From: Symbiodinium natans
Taxonomy: Eukaryota > Sar > Dinophyceae > Suessiales > Symbiodiniaceae
Reading direction: 5' to 3'
DNA length: 64,000 nt
Assembly: GCA_905221605.1 (NCBI GenBank)
Contig: CAJNDS010002509.1
Span: 322,599 to 386,598 of the forward strand
The notes below the pieces were generated by a model, which saw nothing but the letters and a program-made list of their open reading frames with translations, made no database searches and was not told the origin of the DNA. Of this stretch, positions 30,874-40,557 are shown piece after piece (the stretch's first letter is position 1; every line of letters starts with the position of its first letter). The translations under genes and the position numbers were made by a program.

Positions 30874-31856
30874 GTATTGGTTTAGGGTTAGGGGTTTAGG
30901 GTTTAGGGTTTAGGGTTTAGGGTTTAGGGTTTAGGGTTTAGGGTGTAGGTTTTAGGGTTTAGGGTGTAAGGTGTTGGGTTTAGTACTCCCTAAGGTTCCC
31001 TCAGCTTCCCTAAGGTTTCCCAGCAGGTACCTACCCCCCCCATGAACCCCCCTCCCTTAAGAGCCCTACAAGTTGGGCTCTTGGGTTTAGGGTTTAGGGT
31101 TTAGGGTTTAGGGTTTAGGGTTTAGGGCTTAGGGCTTAGGGCTTAGGGTTTAGGGGCCGCAAGTCGCAAGTTTACTGAGCCATCTACACATGGAGACGGA
31201 AGATCGGAATCCTAAACCCTCCCCCCCCGCCCCACCCACCCAACCACCCTAAACCCTAAACCCTAAACCCTAGCCCTAAACCCCAAACTTGAAACCCTAA
31301 ACCCTAAACCCGAAACCCTTAAGCGGTTCAGAGTGCTCAGGGGTTCAGGGCTTGGGGATGAAGAGTGCAGGGTTCAGGGTTTAGGGTTTAGGGTTTAGGG
31401 TTTAGGGTTTAGGGTTTAGGGTTTAGGGTTTAGGGTTTAGGGTTTAGGGTTGAGGGGAAGGAATTATGGGAGGAAGGTTCCTGCAACACGAGCAGGATGC
31501 AGGCAATGACAGCCGCAGAACCGAGTTGGCCAAGGAGGCCGGACCACGGGCTCGCTTCCTTCTTCTCGTTGGGGGTGGCGAATGTTGTTTACAGTGGGAG
31601 GCTGGGGCCTAGGGTGTAGGGTTTAGGGCTTAGGGTTTAGGGTTTGGGGTTTAGGGTTTGGGGTTCAGGGTTTAGGGTTTAGGGTTTAGGGTTTAGGGTT
31701 TAGGGTTTGACATTGTAGGGTCGAGGGTTTGGGGCGGCAGGGCACAGCAATTTTTATCATTGCCAACATCTCCCCTCATCCATCTCTGAATTCAAATTTT
31801 GAATATGGGAAATAGCCCTAAACCCTACACCCTAAACCCTAAACCCTAAACCGCAG

Positions 31857-31969
31857 TGGAAAGCGTCGTCTGATCAGTTTGGGGTTTCGATGGTTCATGT
31901 TCCGGCTTGCTGTGAAGACCTGGGTTGTGGCTTTGCAGCTGTAGTTTTTGAAGCGCCCGTTGTAGTGCG
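31857..31969 (+). CDS. Candidate internal exon (best of the bracketed islands)
   Basis: 113 nt preceded by CCGCAG right after a CCCTAAA array and followed by GTTAGGG opening a TTTAGGG array. One frame is open for 37 codons with a mixed, globular-looking composition (begins WKASSDQFGVSMVHVPACCE). The length and normal amino-acid mix make this more convincing than the shorter islands. The parent gene is not recognised and no neighbouring exon was joined with certainty. Confidence 0.5.
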
Positions 31970-32124
31970 GTTAGGGTTTAGGGTTTAGGGTTTATAATAT
32001 AGGGTTTATAGGGTTTATTTGCAGGGTTCTTACGCCTTGCGCAATCCAAATGTCCTGGGTGGGGAAACTTAAAGATTTCAGGTTTCTGAGGCGTCAGGGC
32101 GGTGGCCGGCCGACGCCTGAGGCG

Positions 32125-32342
32125 GCGTCATGTCGATTTAGTCCACGGGGTTTAGCGTTTATAGGGTTTATCGGGTTTATAGGGCTTATAGGATTTATAG
32201 GGTTTATAGGGTTTGTCGGGTTTATGGGGTTTATAGGGTTTATAGGGTTTATGGGGTTTATGGGGTTTGTGGGGTTTATGGGGTTTGTATGGGGTTTATG
32301 GGGTTTAGGGTTTAGGGTAGCATCATGTCGATTTCAGTCCAT
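32125..32342. repeat. GGGTTTATA array between a duplicated RCC1-like gene start
   Basis: GCGTCATGTCGATTTAGTCC at 32125-32144 is a copy of the gene start at 32319-32340 (GCATCATGTCGATTTCAGTC). Between them are about 17 units of GGGTTTATA/GGGTTTATG. Copy A has no such array here, so the array was inserted with duplication of about 23 bp. Confidence 0.75.
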
Positions 32343-33791
32343 GTGCACCTTCTGAGTGGCAAGAGCGTGATCTTGGCAACGGAGCCAGAGGAGTCTCTCC
32401 TCAGCTTATGCCAAAGAGCCCAGGGCGCTCTAAGAGTTGGCACGGGAAGGCTGCTGACAGCCTCTGGAGATACGCTGTCCGGAGGTACAGTCAAGCGAGC
32501 GCGTTTACAAGATAATGACGTGCTGTGCCTACATGTCGGACAAGTTCGACTTAGAGCTTCCAAAGCCTGTTGGGCACAGAGGTCTGCCTTTGCTGCTCTC
32601 CTGGGTGATGGATGCGTAACGACCTGGGGCGATCCTGGCCGTGGCGGCGACAGCAGTGCCGTGCAAGAGCAGCTCCACAACGTGCAGCAGGTGCAGGCTT
32701 CTCAAGGCGGTTTTGCCGCTATTCGGACGGATGGATCTGTGGTGACCTGGGGCAGAGCTGAATACGGAGGCGACAGCAGAGCCGTGCAACAGCAGCTCAA
32801 GAACGTGCAGCAGGTGCAGGCTTCTGAACGGGCGTTTGCCGCGATCCGGGCTGACGGATCTGTGGTGGCCTGGGGCGAGGCAGGGCGGGGCGGCGACAGC
32901 AGTGCTGCGCAGGATCAGCTTCAGAACGTGCAGCAGGTTCAAGCTTCGCAACATGCGTTTGCTGCGATCCGGGCTGATGGATCTGTGGTGACCTGGGGCG
33001 ATGCTGCATTCGGCGGCGACAGCAGTGCCGTACAAAAGCAGCTCGAGAACGTTGAGCAGGTGCAAGCTTCTGCACGGGCTTTTGCCGCCATCCGGGCTGA
33101 TGGATCTGTCGTGACCTGGGGCCATGCTGGCGAAGGTGGTGACAGCAGTGCCGTACAAGATCAGCTGAAGAACGTGCAGCAGGTCCAAAGTTCTCACTGC
33201 GCTTTTGCGGCGATCCGGGCTGATGGATCTGTGGTGACCTGGGGTGATGTTGCGCATGGTGGTGACAGCAGTGCTGTACAAGAGCAGCTCAAGAACGTGC
33301 AGCAGGTGCAAGCTTCTGATTCGGCTTTTGCTGCGATCCTGGCTGATGGATCTGTCGTGACGTGGGGCGATGAGCAATACGGTGGCGACAGCAGTTCCGT
33401 ACAAGATCAGCTGAAGAACGTGCGGCAAGTTCAAGCTGCTTCTTGGGCGTTTTCTGCGATCCGGGCTGATGGATCTGTGGTGACCTGGGGTGATGTTGCA
33501 AGTGGTGGTGACAGCAGTGCCGTAGAAGATCAGCTGAAGAACGTGCAGCAGGTGCAGGCTTGCCAATATGCTTTTGCGGCGATCCGGGCTGATGGATCTG
33601 TAGTGACCTGGGGTGATGTTGCCAGTGGCGGTGACAGCAGTGCTGTGCAAGATCAGCTCAAGAACGTGCAGCAGGTGCAAGCTTCTGATACGGCTTGTGC
33701 TGCGATCCGGGCTGACGAATCTGTAGTGACGTGGGGCCATGCCAAATTTGGTGGCGACAGCAGCTCTGTACAAGATCAGCTGAGAAGATAG
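32325..33791 (+). CDS. RCC1-like repeat protein with ubiquitin-like N-terminus, copy B
   Basis: 488 residues. Residues 1-75 are the ubiquitin-like region shared with copy A, followed by ten repeats of about 39 residues with the AFAAIRADGSVVTWG core and the start of an eleventh. Several consecutive repeats (about 32760-33240) are almost identical to copy A, pointing to recent duplication or gene conversion. The frame ends in QDQLRR, where small changes in the next unit create TAG; a TTTAGGG array starts 15 bp later, so the 3' end looks truncated. The start follows directly after a telomere-variant array, so any old upstream promoter has been displaced. Function as for copy A: probable binding protein, unproven. 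Confidence 0.83.
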   Translation: MSISVHVHLLSGKSVILATEPEESLLSLCQRAQGALRVGTGRLLTASGDTLSGGTVKRARLQDNDVLCLHVGQVRLRASKACWAQRSAFAALLGDGCVTTWGDPGRGGDSSAVQEQLHNVQQVQASQGGFAAIRTDGSVVTWGRAEYGGDSRAVQQQLKNVQQVQASERAFAAIRADGSVVAWGEAGRGGDSSAAQDQLQNVQQVQASQHAFAAIRADGSVVTWGDAAFGGDSSAVQKQLENVEQVQASARAFAAIRADGSVVTWGHAGEGGDSSAVQDQLKNVQQVQSSHCAFAAIRADGSVVTWGDVAHGGDSSAVQEQLKNVQQVQASDSAFAAILADGSVVTWGDEQYGGDSSSVQDQLKNVRQVQAASWAFSAIRADGSVVTWGDVASGGDSSAVEDQLKNVQQVQACQYAFAAIRADGSVVTWGDVASGGDSSAVQDQLKNVQQVQASDTACAAIRADESVVTWGHAKFGGDSSSVQDQLRR

Positions 33792-33806
33792 CAGGTCTCC
33801 ATCTGT

Positions 33807-33966
33807 AGGGTTAAGGGTTTAGGGTTAGGGTTTAGGGTTTAGGGTTTAGGGTTTAGGGTTTAGGGTTTAGGGTTTAGGGTTTAGGGTTTAGGGTTTAGGG
33901 TTTAGGGTTTAGGGTCTAGGGTTTAGGGTTTAGGGTTTAGGGTTTAGGGTTTAGGGTTTAGGGTTT
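33807..33966. repeat. TTTAGGG array (22 units) truncating RCC1-like copy B
   Basis: Nearly perfect units start 15 bp after the premature stop of the gene. Confidence 0.92.
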
Positions 33967-34395
33967 CACGCCAAGGACATCGGAGGCCCTGCTCCGATTT
34001 CGGTTCCTTCAGAACCTTCAAACCCTAAACCCTAAACCCTAAACCCCAAACGAGTTGTGCAGCGCCTGTTGCAAGTAACACTAGGCTTTTCACAAAGTTG
34101 CATCTGGCAGTGGACCCAAGCCCTGAAACTCTAAAACCATTCAAGGGTATGGGTTTCGGGTCTTGTGTTTTGTGTTTAGGCTTTAGGAAGCCCCGGAACA
34201 TTAAAACCATTAAGGGGTTCAGGGTGGAGGATTTAAGGTTTAGGGTTATTTAGTCTAGCTGCTGGGGCTTTCAGCTCTCTTAGAGGCTGGAGCTTGGACA
34301 ACATTGACATGTGCTGTGACACCCCAAACCCTCAACACTTAACCCCTTGACCCTTTGCCCTTCAAGTAAAGCCTTAAACTCTCACCCCCTCTCCC

Positions 34396-34485
34396 AAAGT
34401 GTCCATGTGCCTGTATAGTAGATACTTGGGCCTGAAAGGGTCAGGGCCCAAGCATATACTACATAGGTACATGGACCCTTAGGGT
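34396..34485. mobile_element. MITE-like foldback, family 2
   Basis: GTGTCCATGTGCCTGTATAG on the left; TAGGTACATGGACCCTTAGG on the right. Confidence 0.65.
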
Positions 34486-34639
34486 CTAGCCCCTTGACCC
34501 TAAACCCTAAACCCTGAAGCCTAAAGCCTAAACCCTAAACCCTAAACTCTTAAGCTTAAGCCATCTCACGTATAGGAGCGTAACACACCTTGACGGGAAT
34601 GTAAACAAATGACCTTCTAGTTTCACCTAGAGGTAAATG

Positions 34640-35380
34640 GTAATTATAGAATATAATTACAGCCATTTACAGGTCAGTGCATGTCTGTATACAAATATTC
34701 TTTAATATTTCTATAGACAGTACTGTCAGTATTAATACAAGAGTTGTTTATCGCTCCAAACCCAGGTCATCAAACCCGGATCAAAACTTGGACCCTCACT
34801 CCAACACAGCGCGCTTTTCTTTGTCTGGGCCTTTCTACATCTTGCTTGGGGCCAAAAGTTACTCCAAAACAGTGCGTCTCTTTGTGTGTGGCCTCTCTGA
34901 GTAAGCTTTTTCGAGGGTCTGAAGGAGGCTGATGCTTTTTCGAAGGTCCCAGGGAGGCTTCGTGGGGGGTACCCAGGATTCGGGAAAAATGGCTCGATTC
35001 CCAATGACTTTTAAACAGTTTTTTATCTAGCAGAAACGGCCCGCTCATTTTCTAGAATTGTGGCCTTCGTGTGGGGTAGCCAGGAGGGGGTAAGCCCCCC
35101 TAAGCCAAACCCGGATCAACAAAATGGACCCTCGAGTGCTCGTGGCCAGCCACAGGCCTGGAGCCAAGAAACACACGAAAACTGTGCGTTTTTCTTTGTC
35201 TGGGCCTTTCTAAGTCGTGCTTGGGGCCAAAAATGCCTTAGCAAAACCGACTGTCTAGTCTTTCCTAAAAGAAAATGGTACTGATCGAACATAATTACAG
35301 CCATTTACTGTGTAATTGTCTGTACACAAATATTCTTTAATATCTTACAAAACAGTCTTGTCAATGTTAATGATGCTTAA
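34640..35380. repeat. Diverged tandem duplication, about 640-bp offset
   Basis: TAATTACAGCCATTTAC with ACAAATATTCTTTAATAT occurs at 34650-34710 and 35290-35345. AACCCGGATCAA and TTTCTTTGTCTGGGCCTTTC recur at 34780-34835 and 35107-35210. Confidence 0.65.
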
Positions 35381-35592
35381 GAACTTAAGCTTGTTAAAAA
35401 ATGCTTTGGGTGGCATCCTGGGGTGGGATATAGTAGAGCTCCATGTGCATGACGGAGCTCTTTTGCGCTGAGGGCCCTCTCTCTTTCCACACACTACGCA
35501 TGTTAAATCGACAAGCCCTAAACCCTAAACCCTAACCTTAAACCCTAAATCCTAGACCCTAAACCCTAAACCCAAATAACTCCTCTCGCCAG

Positions 35593-35639
35593 GTGGCAGC
35601 TCTCCTTGCCGAGCGCGCCGAGGCAGAGAATCGCCCAGG
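35593..35639 (+). CDS. Possible short internal exon
   Basis: 47 nt preceded by CTCGCCAG and followed by GTTCAGGG. Open as VAALLAERAEAENRP, coiled-coil-like. CCCTAAA precedes it, but the right flank is only a short GGTTCAGGG tract. Confidence 0.35.
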
Positions 35640-36267
35640 GTTCAGGGTCTCTCCTAAACCCTAAACTCTAAACCCCAAAGCGCAAACCCCAAACCCTGAA
35701 CCCTGAACCCTGAACCCAAACCCTCAACCCTAAACCCTTTGCCCTAAATTGTGACCTTTTAATGTTTGCCCGTATTCAAGCTGAAGAGGACCTTCTTTGA
35801 AAATTTGTTTAGGGGGCCAGCCTCGGTTTCTTTGGGGTTCCGTGTTGAGGCCGTCTTGTTTAGGGTTCAGGGTTCAGGGTTCCCTTAACCCTAAACCCTG
35901 AACATTGAACCCTGAACGCTAAACCCTAAACCCTAAGCAAAACCGGTGAGAGTCTTGCGTTCAAAAAGCATGCCATTGCATCGCGCAGAGTGGGATTGCT
36001 GAGGTCTGATTGTAGATGATATTGAGGTTAGCCGGTTAACCTTGTTTTGCTTAGAGAAGTCAGGAAGTACAAAGACCCAACGCTCAGAGTCCTGGCCCTA
36101 AACCCCTGACCCCCTAAACTCCAACCCCCAAACCGTAAACCCGAAACCCTATAAACCCGGCCCCAAACCTCCAAGGGTTGTAACCCTAAACCCTAAACCC
36201 TAAACCCTAAACCCTAAACCCTAAACCCTAAGCCCTAAGCCCTAAGCACCAAGCCTTAGACCCTCAG

Positions 36268-36366
36268 AGGCTAAAGATGAAGCCCCCGAAGTGTCAGGAC
36301 GTGGACCCCCGTGTCGCGGCAAACGCGGTGCATGGGCTCAGGCCTCGCCACGCTGAATTCTTCAGG
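36268..36366 (+). CDS. Possible internal exon between telomere-type arrays
   Basis: 99 nt preceded by CCCTCAG and followed by GTTTAGGG. Exactly 33 open codons, beginning RLKMKPPKCQDVDPRVAANA. Confidence 0.42.
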
Positions 36367-36550
36367 GTTTAGGGTTGAGGGTTTAGGGTTTAGGGTTTAG
36401 GGTTTCATGAAAGTTTAATGTATAGGGTTTGTAGGGTTTAGGGTTGGCAGGGTTTATAGGGTTGGCAGGGTTTGGAGGGTTTATAGGGTTTAGGGTTTGT
36501 AGGGTTTATAAGGTTGAGGGTTTATAGGGTTTAGAGTTAGGAGCAAGTAT

Positions 36551-37014
36551 GGCCGGACGAGAAGGAAACACATAGGCAAAAACCGACAATTGATGTATGA
36601 AACTGGAAATGCCACCGTTAGCCTTCTTCAAAAGACTCTGGGCGACATCCTGGCGACCTGCCAGCAGGAACAAACACGGAGGCTTCAGTTGTGTCCTTGT
36701 CTCGCTGGAAGACCAGGCTAGAGAGGTCAAGGACCACATCAAGGCTTTACACGCAACTTGTGCAACACACGGCACTGCATGCCACTCCCCCTTTGCGGGG
36801 AGATCGGTTTGGCAGAACACATGATACGGAAGCAACTTCCTGACTCCACACTTGGCTGACACGGCAAGTTTAGCAAGAGTTGGTACTGACACGGAGAACA
36901 GTGACTTTGCAAAGAAAATGATACAACAAGTCGTTGTCTCACGAATTCTCCATCCAAAGTAACCATTCAAGAGCCTTGATGGAAAGTTATTAGGGCAGCA
37001 CCACGGATTGCCAG
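36551..37014. other. Array-free unique sequence with overlapping ORFs
   Basis: About 460 bp without telomere repeats. A minus frame (36506-36970, 154 aa) and plus frames are both open. None has a recognisable domain. Composition suggests possible coding, but strand and frame cannot be decided here. Confidence 0.4.
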
Positions 37015-37131
37015 GGCTTTGTCACCCTGTACGACTACATCTGCGGTTATTTCCGTATGTGCTCTGCGAAAGGAAAAGTGCTTGTAGAGGATCCCCATTC
37101 AGAAGGCCTCACTACTTTCGCGGACGCATGA
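37015..37131 (+). CDS. Possible terminal exon
   Basis: Preceded by TTGCCAG. Open for 38 codons to TGA: begins GFVTLYDYICGYFRMCSAKG and ends LTTFADA. Normal globular composition, no domain recognised. A second frame is also open. Confidence 0.35.
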   Translation, partial: GFVTLYDYICGYFRMCSAKGKVLVEDPHSEGLTTFADA

Positions 37132-38361
37132 GTAGCTCACTCTGACCACGCTGAATCCCCTAAACCCTAAAACCCTAAACCCTAAACCCTAAACCCTGAA
37201 AAGAACAAGGCAGGCCAAGGCAGCTGCTGAGGTGAATCCGTACGGACGTACGGACAAAACCTCACAGACACGCGCAACAGCTGAAACGAATCCTACCCTC
37301 ATCCAAAACACCAAGTGAAAGCTAGGGGTCAAGAATATGTCCCCCCCCAAAAAAATTCCCAAGTCATAAAACATCAAAGGCAACAACCTAAAAGCTACAC
37401 CATAAACTGCAACAGGCAGCAAGGAATGTGCGTCCCCAGCATCCCCCCTTTACACATTTTGTCAGGGGTGAGGGGCCTCCTTCTTCGTATGAAGCAGTGT
37501 TTATATTACTGTTCTTGGTGAGTGTATATGAGGTTCCTGGTTAATATTGGTGAGTGAAAATACCGGGTGTCCTTGCGGGGGTACAAGAAATACATACCCT
37601 GCTTCAGATACCTTCGAAATTCATCACCCCCTTCCCTCCACCGCCATGGAGGTCTGGGGGATGACATTCAGGGTGTACCCTGAACCCTTTAAACTTTAAA
37701 CCCTAAACCCTAAACCCTAAACCCTAAACCCTAAACCCTACGCGGTTCGGACAAGGACCCAACAAGCACGCCCGGCCCCAAGGCCTCAACGTCCTGCATC
37801 CTGACAGCCGACACCCTGGAACGAGTCGCCCCCTTAACCTCCAACAGCAGTAGTCTCCGTTCCCCCCCACCCCTCCTCCCCTCAAAAAGACACAGGAAGA
37901 AACACAGATGCACAAAGACTAATCAAACAATAGAAGTCTAACAGTTCTACAACAAGAGTAACAGTAACAAAAACAAGCACACATAGCCATGGCAATACCC
38001 ATATCAATTTCAATGGCCAACATCAAACACAGATACCTAAAGTATTTACTGAATCCCTAAGTCTCTAGGGACTTTTATTTGAGGGCTTTTGGGCCCAAAA
38101 ACCTGCTTGTATAAGGTTGTTGGGCTAGTTTGAGCCTAACCCCAGCAGCCTTAAGTACCAACGACTACCTGTGGCTCATGGCCCTTTCAGAAGTAAAGAG
38201 CTACCCGAAACCCTAAACCCTAAACCCCTGAACCCCAAAACCCCAAAACCCCACACCCTAAACCCCAAACCCTAAACCCCCAAACCCTAAACCCTAAACA
38301 AAAAAAAAAAAACCCAAACCCTAAACCCTAAACCCTACACCCTACACCCTAAACCCTGCAG

Positions 38362-38474
38362 GCAGGGTGCCGCTTTGGCCCCCAAGCTCTCCGACGAGGC
38401 TTTTGCCAGAGTGGCCCGCTTATGTTTGGCGGCGCCAGCTCCTGGACATGCACCCAAGAATCTTTGTCATCAGG
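38362..38474 (+). CDS. Possible internal exon between telomere-type arrays
   Basis: 113 nt preceded by CCCTGCAG and followed by GTTTAGGG. The likeliest frame has 37 open codons (QGAALAPKLSDEAFARVARL onward). All three plus frames are open, so the frame is a judgement by amino-acid mix. Confidence 0.4.
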
Positions 38475-39279
38475 GTTTAGGGTTTAGGGTTTAGGGTTTA
38501 GGGTTTAGGTTTTAGGGTAGCATTTCACATCTTTAAGGTTACTTGAACTCAATAAGGAGTAGAAATCTAGATTTCCAATGCTATCCCAACCATGAACTAG
38601 ATATCGTGGGGGGTTGGGGGGTTTAGGGTTTCGGTTTAGGATTTAGGGTTTGGGGGGCGTTAGGGCGCTTACGGTTTCAGGGCACCAAAAGCCATACTCA
38701 TGATATCTTACTTCGGCTTTAGCTTGCGGGAAAAAAGGGTAACTTGTGCAGCTTCAGGTGCTTCCGGGACAGACAAGTTAAGCAGTTGCCCAAGCCTTTG
38801 AATTTCGGTGGAGGTCCAGCAGAGGCTGACTTTGCTTCCTTGACCATTGCTCAGGGTTTAGGGTTTCGGGTTTAGGGTTTAGGGCTTAGTGTTTGCCGAC
38901 TTTGTTTCAAGTTTTTGCCTCTCCCGAACCATGGTGCCTTGGAAAACTTCTGCGGATGCTGGGAACACTCTTTCAATGAGCCAAAGGGCATGAAGCAAAC
39001 GATGGCCCTGGGTTGAAGGGTTTAGGGTTTGTATGGCTTCGGGATGGACATCCTTGCACCCTAAACCCCAAACTCATGGGTTCCCCTACTACCCCCTCCA
39101 TACTTCCCCCCCCCTAGGTCCTAGGTTCCCCCCTCCAATAGCCGTAACTTTGCTTAATTATCCCTAAATAGCCGGAGATATGGGGGGGAACCAGGGGGGA
39201 CCCTAAACCCTAAACCCTAACCCCTAAACCCTAAACCTTAAACCCTAAACCCTAAACCCCAAACGATCAACCCCAAACC

Positions 39280-39443
39280 CAAAAGAGCATCTTGAGGACA
39301 GCCACGAGCCCTAAACCCTAAACCCCAAATCCTAAACCCTAGCCCTAAACCCTAAACCCTAAACAATAACCCTAACCCTATAGGGGGTTTATAAACCTAA
39401 GCACAAAACCCTGAACCAAAAGAGCATCTTGAGGACAGCCACG
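39280..39443. repeat. CCCTAAA array between perfect 27-bp direct repeats
   Basis: The 27 bp at 39280-39306 recur exactly at 39417-39443 (core AGCATCTTGAGGACAGCC). Between them lie CCCTAAA units and a short inverted TTTATAGGG stretch. The duplicated bases are one end of a candidate exon, so the array was inserted at or in coding-like sequence. Confidence 0.82.
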
Positions 39444-39501
39444 GGGCGTGTCGCGTCGAGTCGGCGCTTTTCGTCGACCAGCACCTTCTTCCAGAGCCAG
39501 G
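39417..39501 (-). CDS. Possible internal exon (minus strand preferred)
   Basis: On the minus strand 85 nt preceded by TTTCCCCAG and followed by GTTCAGGG, open for 27 codons (WLWKKVLVDEKRRLDATRPV and on). The plus strand is open too, but the minus reading has the better acceptor and a more protein-like mix. Its 3' 27 bp are duplicated across a CCCTAAA array. Confidence 0.4.
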
Positions 39502-39658
39502 CTGGGGAAATGAAGGGAGAAGAGTTTAGGGTTTTGGGTTTTGGGTTTAGGGTTTAGGGTTTAGGGTTTCGGGGCGCGGCTCTCTTGGCCTTTCAAGGCG
39601 GTCTCGAGGTCGCGCAAACCCCCCGGCTGATGCTTGTGATGATGCTGTTCGGCTTAAA

Positions 39659-39679
39659 CCTTAGGGTCCATGTACCTTA
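39659..39679. mobile_element. Family-2 foldback end stranded beyond a TTTAGGG array
   Basis: TTAGGGTCCATGTACCTTA equals the left end of the full element that starts at 39737. The array 39678-39732 separates them, so the end was duplicated on insertion. Confidence 0.7.
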
Positions 39680-39736
39680 GGGGTTTAGGGTTTAGGGTTT
39701 AGGGTTTAGGGTTTAGGGTTTAGGGTTTAGGATTGT

Positions 39737-39845
39737 CCCTAAGGGTCCATGTACCTCATTATTGTGTACTTGGGCCCTAAAGTCCCTAAATAGGAGGTAC
39801 TTTAAGGCCCAAGTATTCCATATTTAGGTACATGGACCCTTAGGG
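39737..39845. mobile_element. MITE-like foldback, family 2, intact
   Basis: 109 bp with a perfect 20-bp inverted repeat (CCCTAAGGGTCCATGTACCT). The interior has TGTACTTGGGCCC and its mirror GGCCCAAGTATTCC. The best preserved of six members in the window. Confidence 0.85.
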
Positions 39846-40557
39846 TAAGCTGAAGAATGACTCAAGGGACTAAAGGAGGGACCCTTAGAAGGGACCTGAG
39901 GGGCTATTTGGGAGTTATAAAAAAGACTAAGGGTTTTTTTTGTAGGGGTCCCTCCTTGTGTCCCGTTAATGACAGGGGTCTGGTTGGCTTGAGGTGAACA
40001 AGGGCCCTCACTTGGAAGCTCTTTTGACTTCGTAAGTCTACTTATAGCATCCCCTAGAATCCCTCTTACAATGCCCAGAACCCAGCTTAGGAGCCCTACA
40101 AGAAGGGCTTCCAAGCATGGCCTCGCCAATCCAGCCTCAGCACGAGCATGAGGCTGCAGCCTGTAGCCCTGTTCACCTTAGTCCTGCTTGGAGGTTCATG
40201 GTACTTTCGAACCAATTGTAACTGTACTTCTAACCCACTTATAAGCCCCTTAAGTGCCCTACCATGGTTCTAGGTACAGTTATAAGTACGGGTGAAATTG
40301 GTTAATACGTGCCATGAAGCCCCCCAAGTGCTCGCCTCCTATAAGGCTCAACACACACACACACACACACACCCTCAGGCCTAACATCATGCACATCAAC
40401 CCGGGGGCCCTTTGCACCTGAAGCCATTCATGCTTCAACCCCAAACCCTATAACCCTGTAACCCTATAACCCTCTAACCCTATAACCCTATAACCCTCTA
40501 ACCCTATAACCCTATGTACGTAGGACCTTTAGGGTCTATTTGGCACGCCTCTTTTGC

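Larger units (their letters stand above)
29339..32124. other. Telomere-array mosaic between the RCC1-like genes
   Basis: CCCTAAA tracts: 29575-29720 (degenerate), 30250-30270, 30430-30485, 30660-30810, 31245-31320, 31815-31850. TTTAGGG tracts: 29760-29835, 29985-30125, 30883-30975, 31084-31155, 31365-31450, 31615-31710, 31971-32000. A GC-rich island at 31503-31590 is open in one frame but lacks a GT edge. Confidence 0.8.
33967..36505. other. Non-coding region with a diverged tandem duplication
   Basis: CCCTAAA tracts: 34020-34050, 34498-34555, 35515-35575, 35652-35755, 35885-35940, 36100-36240. TTTAGGG mixed with GGGTTTATA: 36364-36550. Segments near 34640-34900 reappear diverged at about 35105-35380. 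The ORFs here are short and not convincing. Confidence 0.75.
37132..40557. other. Telomere-array mosaic
   Basis: CCCTAAA arrays: 37155-37198, 37687-37742, 38206-38358, 39200-39270, 39309-39416, and CCCTATAA type 40438-40515. TTTAGGG arrays: 38474-38518, 38850-38890, 39520-39570, 39678-39732. A foldback with TTCGAACCAATTGTAACTGT-type ends is at about 40197-40320. (CA)n lies at 40350-40371. Confidence 0.8.

Noticed and set aside
28412-33773. Long minus-strand ORFs opposite the RCC1-like genes (288 and 414 aa)
   Set aside because: They mirror the sense repeats codon by codon and contain no domain of their own; the repeat structure keeps the antisense frame open.
40350-40371. CRISPR-like or other direct-repeat array
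   Set aside because: It is a plain (CA)n microsatellite. No repeat-spacer structure exists in the window, and the organism is eukaryotic.
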